Under the pieces are notes generated by a model. That model worked only from the letters and a program-made list of their open reading frames with translations. It was not told where the DNA came from and searched no databases. Positions 23,376-35,510 of a stretch of 64,000 bases of DNA are shown here, piece by piece. The stretch spans positions 91,001 to 155,000 of the forward strand of contig JAUJYZ010000693.1 of assembly GCA_033675265.1 (NCBI GenBank), given 5' to 3'. The DNA is from Actinostola sp. cb2023. Lineage: Eukaryota > Cnidaria > Anthozoa > Actiniaria > Actinostolidae. Each line of letters begins with the position of its first letter. Position 1 is the first letter of the stretch. Made by a program: the position numbers and the translations under genes.

Positions 23376-24024
23376 TGGTTAGATTCTTACTTGTAACATT
23401 CATTGTATCCTCTGATATGATGCTTGATAACAATCGATGGAATACGAATATTCTGGTTATGATTTGCAGTTGAGGACTGCACTGAATATTTTCAACCGCT
23501 GCTTGTTTACTCACGTGACCACATATGATACTCAGGGGGTATAGGAAGGGAGCTGGATAGTAGCTGACAAGTGAAAATAATGTATACGAAGCCTTCAATT
23601 CATTTCTTCGAGGTCAATTACTTTCATTAGTCGTATCTAACCACAGTTGATCTTTTTCATAAAACGTTTTAAATGTTCTTGCCCGTGAAAAAAAATACAT
23701 GGGCTTCCTGTGTTCCGGCGCTGCAGACTTATTTTCGTACCTAATATTTATTTTATAAAGGTATTCATAAATGTATAAAGCTTACAAATACAAATTACAC
23801 TATCACATCAGAAGGGATGACTAAGATTTGCAAATAAATGCATTTCATTGTAATAGGATTAAAACGCGCACCAAGTGTCGAGTATCACTCCTGGCATACT
23901 ATTTTTAAACAGATAGAACTCGAACTCAAGCCTTCTATCGGAGCCGATAGAAGGCGAGAGTGAGCCTTCTACATTTGTATCTGTTTTAGAATACCACAAC
24001 TGACTATCTATAAAGCATATTTCC
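23376..24024. other. Foldback interior, left of the array
   Basis: No gene seen. A small hairpin with ccttctatcgg and its complement lies at 23932-23958. Confidence 0.6.
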
Positions 24025-25640
24025 GCTTACGGGAGGTGTCCGCTTACGGGAGGTGTCCGCTTACGGGATGTGTCCGGCTTACGGGAGGTGTTCATTAACA
24101 TTAATATTTTAATAATGGCCATTCTTATATAGCGCATTTCACATTCGTCCCAATGCGCTTTTACGGGAGGTGTCCGCTTACGGGAGGTGCCTGTTTACGG
24201 GAGGTGTCCGCTTAAGGGAGGTGTCCGCTTACGGAATGTGTCCGCTTACGGGATGTGTCCGCTTACGGGAGGTGCCTGCTTACGGGAGGTGTCCGCTTAC
24301 GGGAGGTGCCTGCTTACGGGAGGTGTCCGCTTACGGGAGGTGCCTGCTTACGGGAGGTGTCCATTAACATTAATATTTTAATAATGGCCATTCTTATATA
24401 GCGCATTTCACATTCGTCCCAATGCGCTTTTACGGGAGGTGTCCGCTTACGGGAGGTGCCTGTTTACGGGAGGTGTCCGCTTACGGGAGGTGTCCGCTTA
24501 CGGGATGTGTCCGCTTACGGGATGTGTCCGCTTACGAGAGGTGCCTGCTTACGGGAGGTGTCCGCTTACGGGAGGTGCCTGCTTACGGGAGGTGTCCGCT
24601 TACGGGAGGTGTCCGCTTACGGGAGGTGCCTGCTTACGGGAGGTGTCCGCTTACGGGAGGTGCCTGCTTACGGGAGATGTTCATTAACATTAATATTTTA
24701 ATAATGGCCATTCTTATATAGCGCATTTCACATTCGTCCCAATGCGCTTTTACGGGAGGTGTCCGCTTACGGGAGGTGCCTGTTTACGGGAGGTGTCCGC
24801 TTACGGGAGGTGTCCGCTTACGGAATGTGTCCGCTTACGGGATGTGTCCGCTTACGGGAGGTGCCTGCTTACGGGAGGTGTCCGCTTACGGGAGGTGTCC
24901 GCTTACGGGAGGTGCCTGCTTACGGGAGGTGTCCGCTTACGGGAGGTGCCTGCTTACGGGAGGTGTCCATTAACATTAATATTTTAATAATGGCCATTCT
25001 TATATAGCGCATTTCACATTCGTCCCAATGCGCTTTTACGGGAGGTGTCCGCTTACGGAAGGTGCCTGTTTACGGGAGGTGTCCGCTTACGGGAGGTGTC
25101 CGCTTACGGGATGTGTCCGCTTACGGGATGTGTCCGCTTACGAGAGGTGCCTGCTTACGGGAGGTGTCCGCTTACGGGAGGTGCCTGCTTACGGGAGGTG
25201 TCCGCTTACGGGAGGTGTCCGCTTACGGGAGGTGTCCGCTTACGGGAGGTGTCCATTAAAGTAATATTTTAATAATGGCCATTCTTATATAGCGCATTTC
25301 ACATTCGTCCCAATGCGCTTTTACGGGGTGTGGTCGCTTACGGGAGGTGTCCGCTTACGGGATGTGTCCGCTTACGGGAGGTGTACGCTTACGGGAGGTG
25401 TCCGCTTGTGGGATGTGTCCGCTTATGGGAGGTGTACGCATACGAGAGGTGTCCATTTACGGGAGGTGTCAGCTTACGGGAGGTGCCTGCTTACGGGAGG
25501 TGTCCGCTTACGGGAGGTGTCCGCTAACGGGAGGTATCCGCTTACGGGAGGTGTCCGCTTACGGGAGGTGTCCGCTTACGGGAGGTGTCCGCTTACGGGA
25601 GGTGTACGCTTACGGGAGGTGTCCGCTTACGGGAGGTTCA
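24025..25640 (+). repeat. 17-bp satellite with higher-order structure
   Basis: The basic unit is gcttacgggaggtgtcc (17 bp), with variants ending gtgcctg, atgtg and gtgtacg. About every 270-320 bp the run is broken by a spacer of roughly 70 bp starting attaacattaatatttt and containing cttatatagcgcatttcac. Spacers start at 24093, 24363, 24683, 24969 and 25255. Spacings differ by multiples of about 17 bp, so whole blocks were duplicated. The many plus-strand frames are by-products of the unit. Confidence 0.95.
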
Positions 25641-25783
25641 ACTGTATTATTGTAAAATAAACTTACCACCAAAGTTAGTTTGCTCATGTGATCACTTATT
25701 GACTGATCTGACATTTGTTTTGGACTCTCCTCTATAAATGTCATCCCGTAAACAACAACTGAAGCTGCATGTCATTGAACGCA

Positions 25784-26215
25784 CCTGAACCTACTGGTAC
25801 AAACAAACCAGTACGATGTAATATGATCCAATATTCTTCCTTTCCCAGTCCTCGATCACCCTTTGGCCAGGTGCTTGCCTTGCTTTTGTCATGACCAGAA
25901 ATGGTTTGGGGAACTCTACACCTTGTGCTGGATCCTCGCGTCCAGTCCTATTCCAAGTGAAGCTCGATGATACGGACATATTGTCATGGAATTTAGATGA
26001 TCTGGCTTGGTGAATAAAAATGTCCGACAAAGAATGAGATCGATTTCATTTTGTAGACCTGAAAAGGTCAGAGTAGACTTATGCCTGGAAATATCCTTCG
26101 TGGAAAGTAAAGGTATTATCTGAGTTTGTCGCTTTTTGTCTTTTGGATCGAAACTACACTGACGGCCACCAACAAGAGATTTGAACGAACAGCAAGCTTC
26201 CACTTTCTAAACTCT
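25784..26215 (-). pseudogene. Captured exon of an uncharacterised cnidarian gene family
   Basis: On the minus strand a T-rich acceptor (gtttag) precedes an open segment with [11 protein letters not shown], a [11 protein letters not shown]..., LILCRTFLF and [13 protein letters not shown]. After a shift near 25940 it continues with [10 protein letters not shown]...KGDRGLGKEEYW and TGLFVPVGS, ending in a donor-like cag|gtgcgt. The order CP.HR, C.VP..IS.H, KGDRG.GK.E and FVPVGS matches a family I recall from coral and anemone predictions, function unknown. The splice-like borders suggest a genomic exon carried by the foldback. The frameshift shows it is not under selection here. Confidence 0.5.
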
Positions 26216-26627
26216 GGTAATGAACTGATTTTAAATGTTTTTATTGTAAGGTGACCAAAACACCCCAGGTAGGTGGGGACGGGAGTTATGTATCATTTTT
26301 GCAGCTCCATTTTTTCAGAAGTAAAATAGAAATTGTTTTAAATTATATAGTCTTCGACTTTTACTCTTTTTGCTAGGTATCTATCTTACTTTTCTTCAAT
26401 TTAAATATATTAATACTGATATCAATCTGATAAATTTCCCTAACTTAAAATTTCAAGGAAGCCTTCTCGCTCTGTCAATCATCCCTATTGCAGTAATTTG
26501 CATAAGTTACGTTTGTTTGTCTAGTTCTAATCAATGAAGAATTGCGACAGTAAAGCTACAATTCAAGAACAAAGTAACGTAAAAACAAATGGGCCTATTG
26601 AACCTTTACGCATTTACCGTATCAGAA

Positions 26628-27438
26628 GAGGAATGGGAAGGTACGCTAAAAATACGGTCAAACTTTTGACATTTTGAACATTCATCGAAAGTTATAAATA
26701 GACAGTCGAAAAGGAAGACCATGGGATTACAATAAAACTGACGTTTCTCAAGTCCATATCCGTATCATTGAGGTAAGAGCTTCATAGTGATTTGATTTTG
26801 GTGTATTTTATTCGCCAAAACTAGTGATTGAAGATCAGATAGGTATTTTCATACTACACTTGCTATGAGATATTGACCTGTAAAGGTCAAGTAAATAACA
26901 CATTTTCACCAACTTTCGGCAGCTATAGCTAATCGCTACATTATTTGCCCAAGGAAATGTTTACATATATGAAAAGATGATCATCCATAGAGTTCACAAG
27001 CGCAGGCCAGAAAGATTTGAAGGTTTATCGCCTGGTGAAAATTAGCTTTGTTGAATAGATACTTTCGGCGAGTTAAAATGTATGCCTCGCCCAAAAAAAA
27101 ATTTGCTCATGAAACATAACGCAATTCACCTCAAAATCACGCAATCTAGTATTTAGAGAGAGAGAAAGAAGGTCGTATGGTTTTTAAGAGCAGTACTGTT
27201 ATTTTCCTTATTTCCGAGCTCGTTAAATGTATCTCTAATTCTGACGTGTTTCGAGTCGATTTCAAGAGGACTTCGTTTATGACGAATTTCTCGAAAATTA
27301 AAACATATTTTTCGAAACTAACTGCACAGCGAATTTAGATATATAATAGGCTAACACTGTGCGGAATTAAAAGAAAATCGGAGATACCCCCCTTGCCAGT
27401 AAATTTTAGTTTTATCTCATATTTGTAAATATGATCTC
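26628..27438 (-). repeat. Right inverted arm of the TTAA foldback
   Basis: Reverse complement of the left arm. It differs by a 20-bp insertion near 26750 and a gap opposite gacgacgtcgaggcaac of the left arm. Confidence 0.9.
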
Positions 27439-27442
27439 TTAA

Positions 27443-30094
27443 ACTCGTCCACGATGTAAGGGAAATGTGCGCTAAGGGAGGATTCAATCTGCACAAATTC
27501 ATCTCCAACAGTAAAGATGTCATTAAGAGCATCCCGGAAGCTGCCCGCGCAGATGGCGTCAAAGAGCTGAACTTAGACCTCGACTCTCTCCCCCTAGAGC
27601 GCACACTCGGCGTTCAGTGGTGTGTAGAGTCTGACTGTTTCAAGTTTAGCATTGTATTACAAGACAAGCCGTGTACAAGACGTGGAATACTGTCGACAGT
27701 TAGTTCAGTATTCGACCCAATTGGTTTTGTCGCACCGCTTATGTTAGAGGGAAAAAGTCGATTCTACAAGAATTATGCCGCCAAGACTTAGACTGGGACG
27801 ACCCTATCCCTGAAGACGTCAAAGCAAAATGGGAGAAGTGGAGAAAAGAACTCGTACAGTTAACGAGTTTTCCCATTCCAAGGTGTTTCAAGCCCAAAGA
27901 CTTTGGTCGCATCGTGAACACAGAGCTACATCATTTCTCTGATGCAAGTACCAAAGGCTATGGCCAGTGCAGCTACCTGAGACTAGTAAATGAGAATCAA
28001 AGGATTCACTGTGCTTTCGTGACGGGTAAATCTAGAGTAACACCCTTGAAGCCCGTGACTATACCGCGGCTCGAGCTCACCGCAGCAGTATGTTCAGCGA
28101 GGATAAGCCAACAGCTACATCAAGAATTAGAATATCCTATCGACCAAGACTTCTACTGGACGGACAGCAAGGTAGTACTTGGATACATCCACAACGAGAG
28201 TAGGCGTTTCCATGTTTTCGTAGCTAACAGAGTTCAAGAAATTCAAGAGAGTACTCGTGCGGAACAATGGAGATACGTCGACACAAAGCAGAATCCTGCA
28301 GACGAGGCATCACGTGGAATGAAAGCTCGAGAACTTCCAATGTCTCGATGGATTCTTGGACCATCTTTCCTGTGGGAAGAAAAGAGCAAATGGCCAACCA
28401 CCGATAGTCAAGGAGGTGCAATTTCTGAAGACGACCCAGATGTCAAGAAATCTGTTGCTATGGCAACTTCGACAGAAGGTGAAGAACGAGCAAGCCTAGA
28501 ACGTAGGTTAGAGTACTTCTCAGACTGGTATCGTGTAAAAAGAGCCATAGCCCTGTGCATACGTTATGTCAAATTGCTTAAAGACAGGGTACAAGAACGA
28601 CGTCAGCTTGAAGCAAAAGAATCCAGTCAGCTAATCGTGAATGAGTTAGAAGTAGCTGAACGTGTAATAGTCCGAGAGGTGCAAGCTAGTGCTTTCAAAG
28701 ACGAGATAGCCGAGCTGAAGAAGTTAAAAAATGAAGATCCCAAAGAGAGAGGTTTCGCCACCGCAAGAAGAACCACTGTGAAGGCTCACAGCTCTATATT
28801 CAAGATAGACCCATTCCTAGACGAGGATGGAATATTACGTGTCGGGGGACGTTTGAGGTATTCAAGACTGACGGATGGAATAAAGTTTCCAGTTATCCTG
28901 CCAAGAAAGAGTCATGTCACGTCCCTCATCATCAGGCATTTCCACGAGCGCGTAAAGCATCAAGGAAAAGGAATGACGTTGAATGAAATCAGATCCAATG
29001 GATTTTGGATCACTGGCGGTTCGTCAGCTGTCAGTAACACAATTGCATTGTGCGTCAAGTGTCAAAGGCTTCGTGGAACGGTTCAAGAACAAAGAATGGC
29101 AGATCTCCCCAAGGATCGTCTGGAGAGTGCCCCACCCTTCACAAGCTGCGGAGTCGACTACTTTGGTCCTTTCCTGGTCAAAGTAGGTCGCAAAGAAGTT
29201 AAACGCTATGGTGTCCTGTTTACATGTATGGCATCGAGGGCCATACATCTTGAGATCGCCAACAGTCTAGATACAGACTCCTTTATAAACGCTTACAGGC
29301 GTTTCGTCAGTCGTCGTGGCCCAATTCGTCAATTGAGGAGCGACCAAGGGACCAATTTCGTTGGTGCTCGCAGACAGCTGAAAGAAGCTTTAGCAGAGAT
29401 GGACCAAGATAGCGTCAAAGCAGAGCTGTTGAAAGACAACTGCGATTGGATAGAGTTCAAAATGAATGTTCCATCAGCAAGCCACATGGGAGGAGCATGG
29501 GAACGTCAGATCAGAACTGTGCGTAATGTATTATCATCCCTGCTTCAAGACAACGGCGCCCAGTTAGACGACGAATCCCTAAGAACCTTGATGTGCGAGG
29601 CCGAAGCTATTGTTAACAGCCGTCCCCTCACAGTCGACCAACTCACAGATCCAGAATCGTCTGGTCCTCTGACGCCAAACCACTTGCTTACGATGAAGTC
29701 AAGAGTCCTTCTCGCCCCTCCAGGTTCCTTCCAATCAGCAGACTTGTACTGCACAAGGCGCTGGAGACGAGTGCAACACCTAGTAAACGAATTTTGGTCT
29801 CGTTGGAGAAAGGAGTACCTCGTCAGCTTGCAGCAACGTCAGAAGTGGATCTACTCGCGTCGGAATCTACGAGTCGACGACATCGTGATCATCAAGGATG
29901 ACAACGCAGCACGAAACTGCTGGCAGCTAGCTAGAGTATCAGCGACGTATCCAAGCTTAGATGGACTGGTGCGCAAGGTCCAAGTAGCTCTTGCGGATAG
30001 CTGCTTGGACAAACACGGCAAAAGGTCAGCTCCACTGCGGTATCTGGAGCGTCCTGTGCAGAAGTTGGTACTACTGATGCGTGCTGAGGACTGA
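27443..30094 (+). pseudogene. BEL pol, RNase H-integrase-DUF5641 part
   Basis: Resumes RT with CAKGGFNLHKF. A one-base shift near 27750 changes frame; from there it is open to the stop at 30092-30094. RNase H is visible as HHFSDASTKGYG, PRLELTAA and YWTDSKVVLGYI. The integrase has its HHCC-like zinc part (HFHERVKHQG..., CVKCQRL), then the catalytic triad in CGVDYFGPF, LRSDQGTNFVGA and SHMGGAWERQIRTV. The C-terminus has the BEL-specific DUF5641-like region (PLTPNHLL...RRWRRVQHLVNEFW). These enzymes make and insert the cDNA. Confidence 0.92.
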
Positions 30095-30245
30095 GAACCG
30101 GTGTAAGTCCCGGCCGAGGAGCCTTCCTGTTTATAATGGACGAACATTGAACTGTGAGAACAATCTCATGATTGACACATAAACGAACATTAGTGATAAT
30201 TGTTATAGATTAGTTTAGTGAAATAGAGATATTTCAAGGGAGCCA

Positions 30246-31051
30246 TGTAAAGGACGCTTCTCTGTGGTTTGATTGATTCATTAATTAGTCGATAAATTAG
30301 CCACATCCTAGTTACAATACCTAGTTACATTATGTTTATATTTGTTTGTGCACTTTGCAATCGGACCTTTAAGCGTCACCACGCGCATATAAAAGGGAGT
30401 TAGCGTCCCTTTTTGCTAGTTCTTTAGTAGTAATTCGTTCATGGTGTGTTAATTCGTTAAACTTCGTTTGGTACTTCTTTGGTAAATCTTTGGCTTTTAG
30501 AGGCAAGCAGGACCGATATGTAAGTACCCTTTTGTTATAATAAGTTAGTTTTTATCTCCTAAGTTGAGAGAACGAAATATAGTTCAAGTTTTAGTAAGTT
30601 ACATGTTTTCCACGATTGTATGAAAATCCACGTTTTAAATGCTGATTGAGATTCCTAGAGAATCTATTTGCTAATGTTAGCAACATGTCGTTAAATGAAT
30701 AGTCCTATTTGAAAGATTTATGTCTTATCGATGCAGTATTTTTAGTTGATTTTATGAACCAATTCGACGGCGTCAACGCCAACGTGTAGTTACATTGAAA
30801 TGTTATGTATTCATGAAATGTTGATTATTGTTACATTTAAATCATATTCTTGTAAATAGTTGTTCATTGGAATTGTACAATGTTGTATTTCAGTTTACGT
30901 ATTGGTATCGAATCTTCAATAAATCTATGTTCACCGTCGTTTGGTTGCGTAAATTCCTGAAGCCACGCCGATCCAGTAAAATAGTCCTCAAAACACTTAG
31001 CCAGTGGCATCATCGCCTCGTTCAGTTCGCGTCAGTTGGCTAGGCGTTACA
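30246..31051 (+). repeat. 3' LTR of the BEL element
   Basis: Second LTR, ending GTTACA and followed by the gacta duplication and the interrupted foldback arm. Confidence 0.95.
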
Positions 31052-31056
31052 GACTA

Positions 31057-31480
31057 TGATGACATTAGACAAGACAACAACCAGGACAAAGACAGTTACA
31101 GACATGAGAACACCTGAAATACAATGTTACAATTGATGCAAATATATGACCTTAAAATGTGCACCACATGGATATCACAACTATATAGCATTGCAACTGC
31201 CTTAATTAAGTTAAATAACTGTATTTATGTTTAGTATTAAAATATTGTTTCATTTGTACTGTGAAATTATTTTTTGAATTATTTGAATCTAAATTAATAA
31301 CATAAGAAAATATCGAAATCAATAGCATAGTATTGAGCCTGAGTAGTGTGTTATTGTATGCAATGATGGTTACACTTTTAGTATTATATTTATGGTATTC
31401 TTGCAATCTGCGTAATGAGCTATTTAATATTATATTACTTAATAATTTTTATTAATTATAAATAGTTGATAATAAATCAA
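31057..31480 (+). repeat. Left foldback arm, second part
   Basis: Continues the interrupted unit directly after the BEL element, then runs into unique arm sequence (for example ttgcaactgccttaattaag). That sequence reappears inverted at about 36100-36290. Confidence 0.85.
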
Positions 31481-32553
31481 TTATCTGTTATTTCTTTATC
31501 ATCTTAAAGATATTAACTTTTAAGTTTATAGTGATCATCAAATTACTGGATCAGTGTCCATTATAAGGTCCCTGGATGAAATTAGTTCCCTTTCACCATG
31601 ATTTCAGTATTGAAACAGTTTACAAGAAAAAAAAATATCACCAATATTCACTTTGAAGATAGATTAACTTAAATGCTTTTTGCTTCCTGCATATATTTCA
31701 AATATTACAAATTCACAACAAGTGACAAGTTACAAGTTGCAATAACAATCATGAAGACAGTCAAAGTTCTCCTATGGGATAAGTCTGTGGATAAGTTTAT
31801 AAGAAAGTGGTATGAGGTACCATGCTAAAAAAGCTGGTTGACTTCCCAGGATTTGCTTAGAATAAGAAAAAGATAGTGAAGATATCTGAAGATATCTGAA
31901 GAGTTTGGAAAACAGATTGTATGGGTACTTTATTGTGTAGGTTGTAGGTTATACATGTAGATTAACCAGACCATATAACAGTAATCGCAGCCTGACAAAT
32001 GAGATAATATTTGCTTGGACAAAATCATGAAAAGATAATGTGTAGATGTTGAAACACTTTAGACTACTAGTAGCCAAATGGTTTGACTTGTGAAATGACA
32101 TAGAATAAGTTCCAAACAGTAACATTGACATTGCTGGAAATGTAGGTTCGAAATTTGGGAAAATATTGTTGTTGTATTCATTATTAGAAATGGAACTTAT
32201 TGAACAGGTACATATGTATATTGATGACTGAAAAGATATTAAGTACCCAGTAATGCATTCAATATGTAAGACTAGTAAAAATACTTTCACAGGAAAACAG
32301 TAGTATGAAATATCAATTCCAAAAATTACCTTCAGCTGAAGTGAAAAAGATACGAGTGAGAGAACAACAAATGATCCAAACCACTTTAAATTGCCCAGAA
32401 ATAAACATGTTACGCCCATAGATACATTTTATTTTCCCAAGTGGTTGGATTTTCGCTTGTGCTTTAAAGTTTAAAATACAGCTTTCTCAAAAGGGTTACA
32501 AAAAGAAAGGATGAATGAAACTTTTTGCTCTATTGTTTTCCTTTCACCCAATA
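31480..32553. other. AT-rich foldback interior without recognisable genes
   Basis: I see no motif-bearing frame. A 156-codon minus frame (31949-32419) has hydrophobic runs but no family I know and low-complexity AT codons. Confidence 0.5.
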
Positions 32554-32896
32554 CAGGGCAAATAACTTCCACTTGTCCGCTCGTCTGAGACGAGTAGTTT
32601 TTACTTCGGACAACTAGATTTCCCAAAGCACTCGTCCGATCGGACGAGTAAAACGTACTGCGTACAATATAAGCTACTATTTTCTTTAGGTTTTGCAACT
32701 CTTTTGAATCAACATCCCTTGTATTAACGTGAGAAATAAACACCAATTTGACCTCGATCATTCGGGTCATGTCGGGTTTGACTTCTAGCATGCTTTGCAT
32801 CACGTAACTGCCGTAAACCAGGCCCTAATAATAGCCAAGAAGGGCCTAGCTAGACGCAAGACATGCATTTTCCCGCGAAATGCTTAAAAACCTTAA

Positions 32897-33008
32897 ATGT
32901 TTAAAGAAATTGAGCAGGAATCCGTATTTGTCCGATATATTGGCAGGGAAGGTGAAGTGACAACCACGTTTGTTGACATTGTCGATCTCCAGTCTGGAAA
33001 CGCGGAAG
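32897..33008 (+). pseudogene. Exon-like fragment resembling ZNF862/hAT-derived proteins
   Basis: About 37 codons including [16 protein letters not shown] and [10 protein letters not shown], ended by a donor-like ggaag|gtatg. The spacing of RY, F, L and AEG resembles the segment before the catalytic core in hAT-derived ZNF862-like proteins. This is a short match from memory, so the call is tentative. Confidence 0.3.
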
Positions 33009-33049
33009 GTATGAAAACTGCCATTATTTTGGTTCCGTTATTAATTATT

Positions 33050-33111
33050 ACACACTTTATGCGCCTAGAGCCGTTCTGTATCAGGCGCTATATAAATGCA
33101 TATTATTATTA
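33050..33111 (+). mobile_element. SINE-like 3' tail
   Basis: caggcgctatataaatgc followed by att repeats is the kind of tail shared by many invertebrate SINEs. A related tatatagcgc word occurs in the spacer of the 17-bp array. Confidence 0.4.
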
Positions 33112-33583
33112 CACATGAATGCTCATTGTTCAAATGTAAGAATAGTAAATAAACATTGCTTTACTCAAGTTGAAAGAAAAACAGCGATCAAGGAGACGGT
33201 GCATAATTTTATTCGATTTGCATACTAATTAGCGTGAGACCACTCTTTCTTATTGGTCAATTATTGTAAGGTGACACGGCTGACTGAGTTCTGTTTCTGG
33301 CCATTGACATAATGATACTCAAATCTTAATTCGGAATATCATTAATTCCAGAGAAAACTACTTTATTATTTCAAGTCAAAAAGCCCTTTTAATTTAATTC
33401 ATTGCCTTGCTTGTTTTTTTATTATTTATGTTTCTTTTTGGTTATTATTAATAAATATTGGTGTATTTCTCTAGTAAATCGTCTCTTTTTTTTTGGACAA
33501 GTAGATTTATCATTCGGACAACTAAATTCTAAAAACCACTCGTCCAATGGACAAGTGGAAAGGAGAAAAAGTTTTTTGCCCTG

Positions 33584-34474
33584 CAATAATGATAAGCCAA
33601 GAAAATACTGGGTCAGAATTTAGATTGATTGAAAGAAACTTGTGTTGAAAGAAAAAGAAAAATTGTTTACAAAGAAAGGAAACTCTCTTTCATCAGTGTA
33701 TATTATTGATCAGGCCCTGTTACAAGATATTGAAACCTTTTATCTTGAAACTTGAATGTAACTGCATTTCTCATTGTGTAATCCCAAAGAACATGATTGT
33801 TAAATAAATATATATATATGATTTATGAACGATGATGGTGTCATAAGCATTTTACCAGATGAACAATCAAACAGCCATGTCAGTCCGAAGAAGTAAAGAC
33901 AAACGACTCCAAACTCACAAAGCTTCTACACAGATACAACATTACATACTCCAACAAAACCCACCAAACACTTGAGGACAAGTCAAACTCTTGAGCAACC
34001 ACAGTGAAGGACATTGTAGAGGTGTGAAAGGTGATATGATCCGGTAGCTTCTGAGTGAATATATTATTTTTAGAAAACAAATTTCATTGTGTTCAATTCA
34101 GAAATGTGTATTGTAGTAGTCCAGACTGTCATCAAAATGTTCAACACTAGCATCTTGGTGCATTTTGTTTGGTCAGTTTGAAACCATATGGACCATCCAA
34201 AGAAATTCTGATCACTTGATATATGTCTTTTGAAGTTTCTTATTAAACTCACAGGTTGTTTCCCACAGTAGCTGTGTGACAGTATTATCATCCGGTCTTT
34301 CAGCAAGTGAGTAAGTGAATTGAATTGAGTAAGTAGCTTATAATATAAAAGCTTTAAAAAAGTAATATTTTCATGTTTATGTCATATCGACAAAGAGATG
34401 GATAGCCAAATGTTTCTCTTGTGAATTAGCTGAAGCATGCTTTACCAACGTCATGGTCCTTGTGTGGTGTCTAT
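33584..34474. other. No recognisable gene
   Basis: AT-rich foldback interior between the inverted-repeat element and the 93-bp array; only short, unconvincing frames. Confidence 0.5.
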
Positions 34475-35510
34475 GATGCTCCTGCAATACGTTTTGTAAC
34501 ACCATCATTAACGGAATCTTTAGCACTATTGGTAGATACTTCATCTGTGGTCCTTGTATAGTGTCTATGATGCTCCTGCAATACGTTTTGTAACACCATC
34601 ATTAACGGAATCTTTAGCACTATTGGTAGATACTTCATCTGTGGTCCTTGTATAGTGTCTATGATGCTCCTGTATAAGTTCTGTAACACCATCATTAACG
34701 GAATCTTTAGCACTATTGGTAGCACTTCATCTGTGGTCCTTGTATAGTGTCTATGATGCTCCTGCATAAGTTCTGTAACACCATCATTAACGGAATCTTT
34801 AGCACTATTGGTAGATACTTGATCTGTGGTCCTTGTATAGTGTCTATGATGCTCCTGTATAAGTTCTGTAACACCATCATTAACGGAATCTTTAGCACTA
34901 TTGGTAGCACTTCATCTGTGGTCCTTGTATAGTGTCTATGATGCTCCTGCAATACGTTTTGTAACACCATCATTAACGGAATCTTTAGCACTATTGGTAG
35001 ATACTTCATCTGTGGTCCTTGTATAGTGTCTATGATGCTCCTGTATAAGTTCTGTAACACCATCATTAACGGAATCTTTAGCACTATTGGTAGCACTTCA
35101 TCTGTGGTCCTTGTATAGTGTCTATGATGCTCCTGCATAAGTTCTGTAACACCATCATTAACGGAATCTTTAGCACTATTGGTAGATACTTGATCTGTGG
35201 TCCTTGTATAGTGTCTATGATGCTCCTGTATAAGTTCTGTAACACCATCATTAACGGAATCTTTAGCACTATTGGTAGCACTTCATCTGTGGTCCTTGTA
35301 TAGTGTCTATGATGCTCCTGCATAAGTTCTGTAACACCATCATTAACGGAATCTTTAGCACTATTGGTAGATACTTGATCTGTGGTCCTTGTATAGTGTC
35401 TATGATGCTCCTGTATAAGTTCTGTAACATCAACATTAACGGAATCTTTAGGACTATTGGTAGATACTTCATCGGTGGTTCTGGAATACTGTCCATGGTG
35501 CTCCTGTGAC
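34475..35510 (-). repeat. 92-94-bp tandem array, about 11 units
   Basis: Units start at gatgctcctg near 34475, 34569, 34663, 34755, 34848, 34940, 35034, 35126, 35219, 35311 and 35404, with a diverged last one near 35496. Lengths of 92 and 93 alternate through much of the array, so a two-unit period is duplicated. On the minus strand the 93-bp form reads as a 31-residue repeat (QEHHRHYTRTTDEV..., NSAKDSVNDGVTEL). One-base length changes break this frame repeatedly. Confidence 0.93.

Larger units (their letters stand above)
22585..27438. mobile_element. 4.85-kb TTAA-flanked foldback element inside BEL pol
   Basis: TTAA lies at 22581-22584 and 27439-27442. Between them are inverted arms of about 790 and 810 bp with a scatter of substitutions and small indels. 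The host BEL frame is restored by removing the insert and one TTAA, which proves the boundaries. The centre carries a 17-bp satellite array (24025-25640) and a gene-exon fragment (25784-26215, minus). No transposase is present. TTAA targeting is known for piggyBac and Kolobok; long arms fit Kolobok-like elements somewhat better, but this is not settled. Confidence 0.9.
18124..31051 (+). mobile_element. BEL/Pao LTR retrotransposon, young but broken
   Basis: Two 806-bp LTRs (18124-18929 and 30246-31051) begin TGTAAAGG and end GTTACA. The 5-bp duplication gacta flanks them (18119-18123 and 31052-31056). The order is gag, protease, RT, RNase H, integrase and the C-terminal DUF5641-type region, which is the BEL plan. 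A short purine run (aagggag) precedes the 3' LTR. The coding region has several one-base frameshifts, and a TTAA-flanked foldback (22585-27438) splits RT from RNase H. Confidence 0.95.
32554..33583. mobile_element. Inverted-repeat element with cagggcaaa ends
   Basis: The left end cagggcaaa...cacttgtcc and right end ggacaagtgg...ttgccctg are reverse complements. Further inverted words, gtccgatcggacgag at the left and cactcgtccaatgg at the right, show the arms reach about 100 bp. The interior holds an exon-like fragment and a SINE-like tail. Confidence 0.62.

Noticed and set aside
24025..25640. CRISPR-like array
   Set aside because: The DNA is eukaryotic, units are directly tandem without unique spacers, and the recurrent spacers are copies of each other.
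24170..25660. Many overlapping frames of the GRCPLTGGVRLREVSAYG type
   Set aside because: Each of the three frames reads the same 17-bp unit; this is satellite, not a gene family.
31949..32419. 156-codon minus-strand frame
   Set aside because: AT-rich sequence with hydrophobic low-complexity codons, no family match I know, and no start or splice support.
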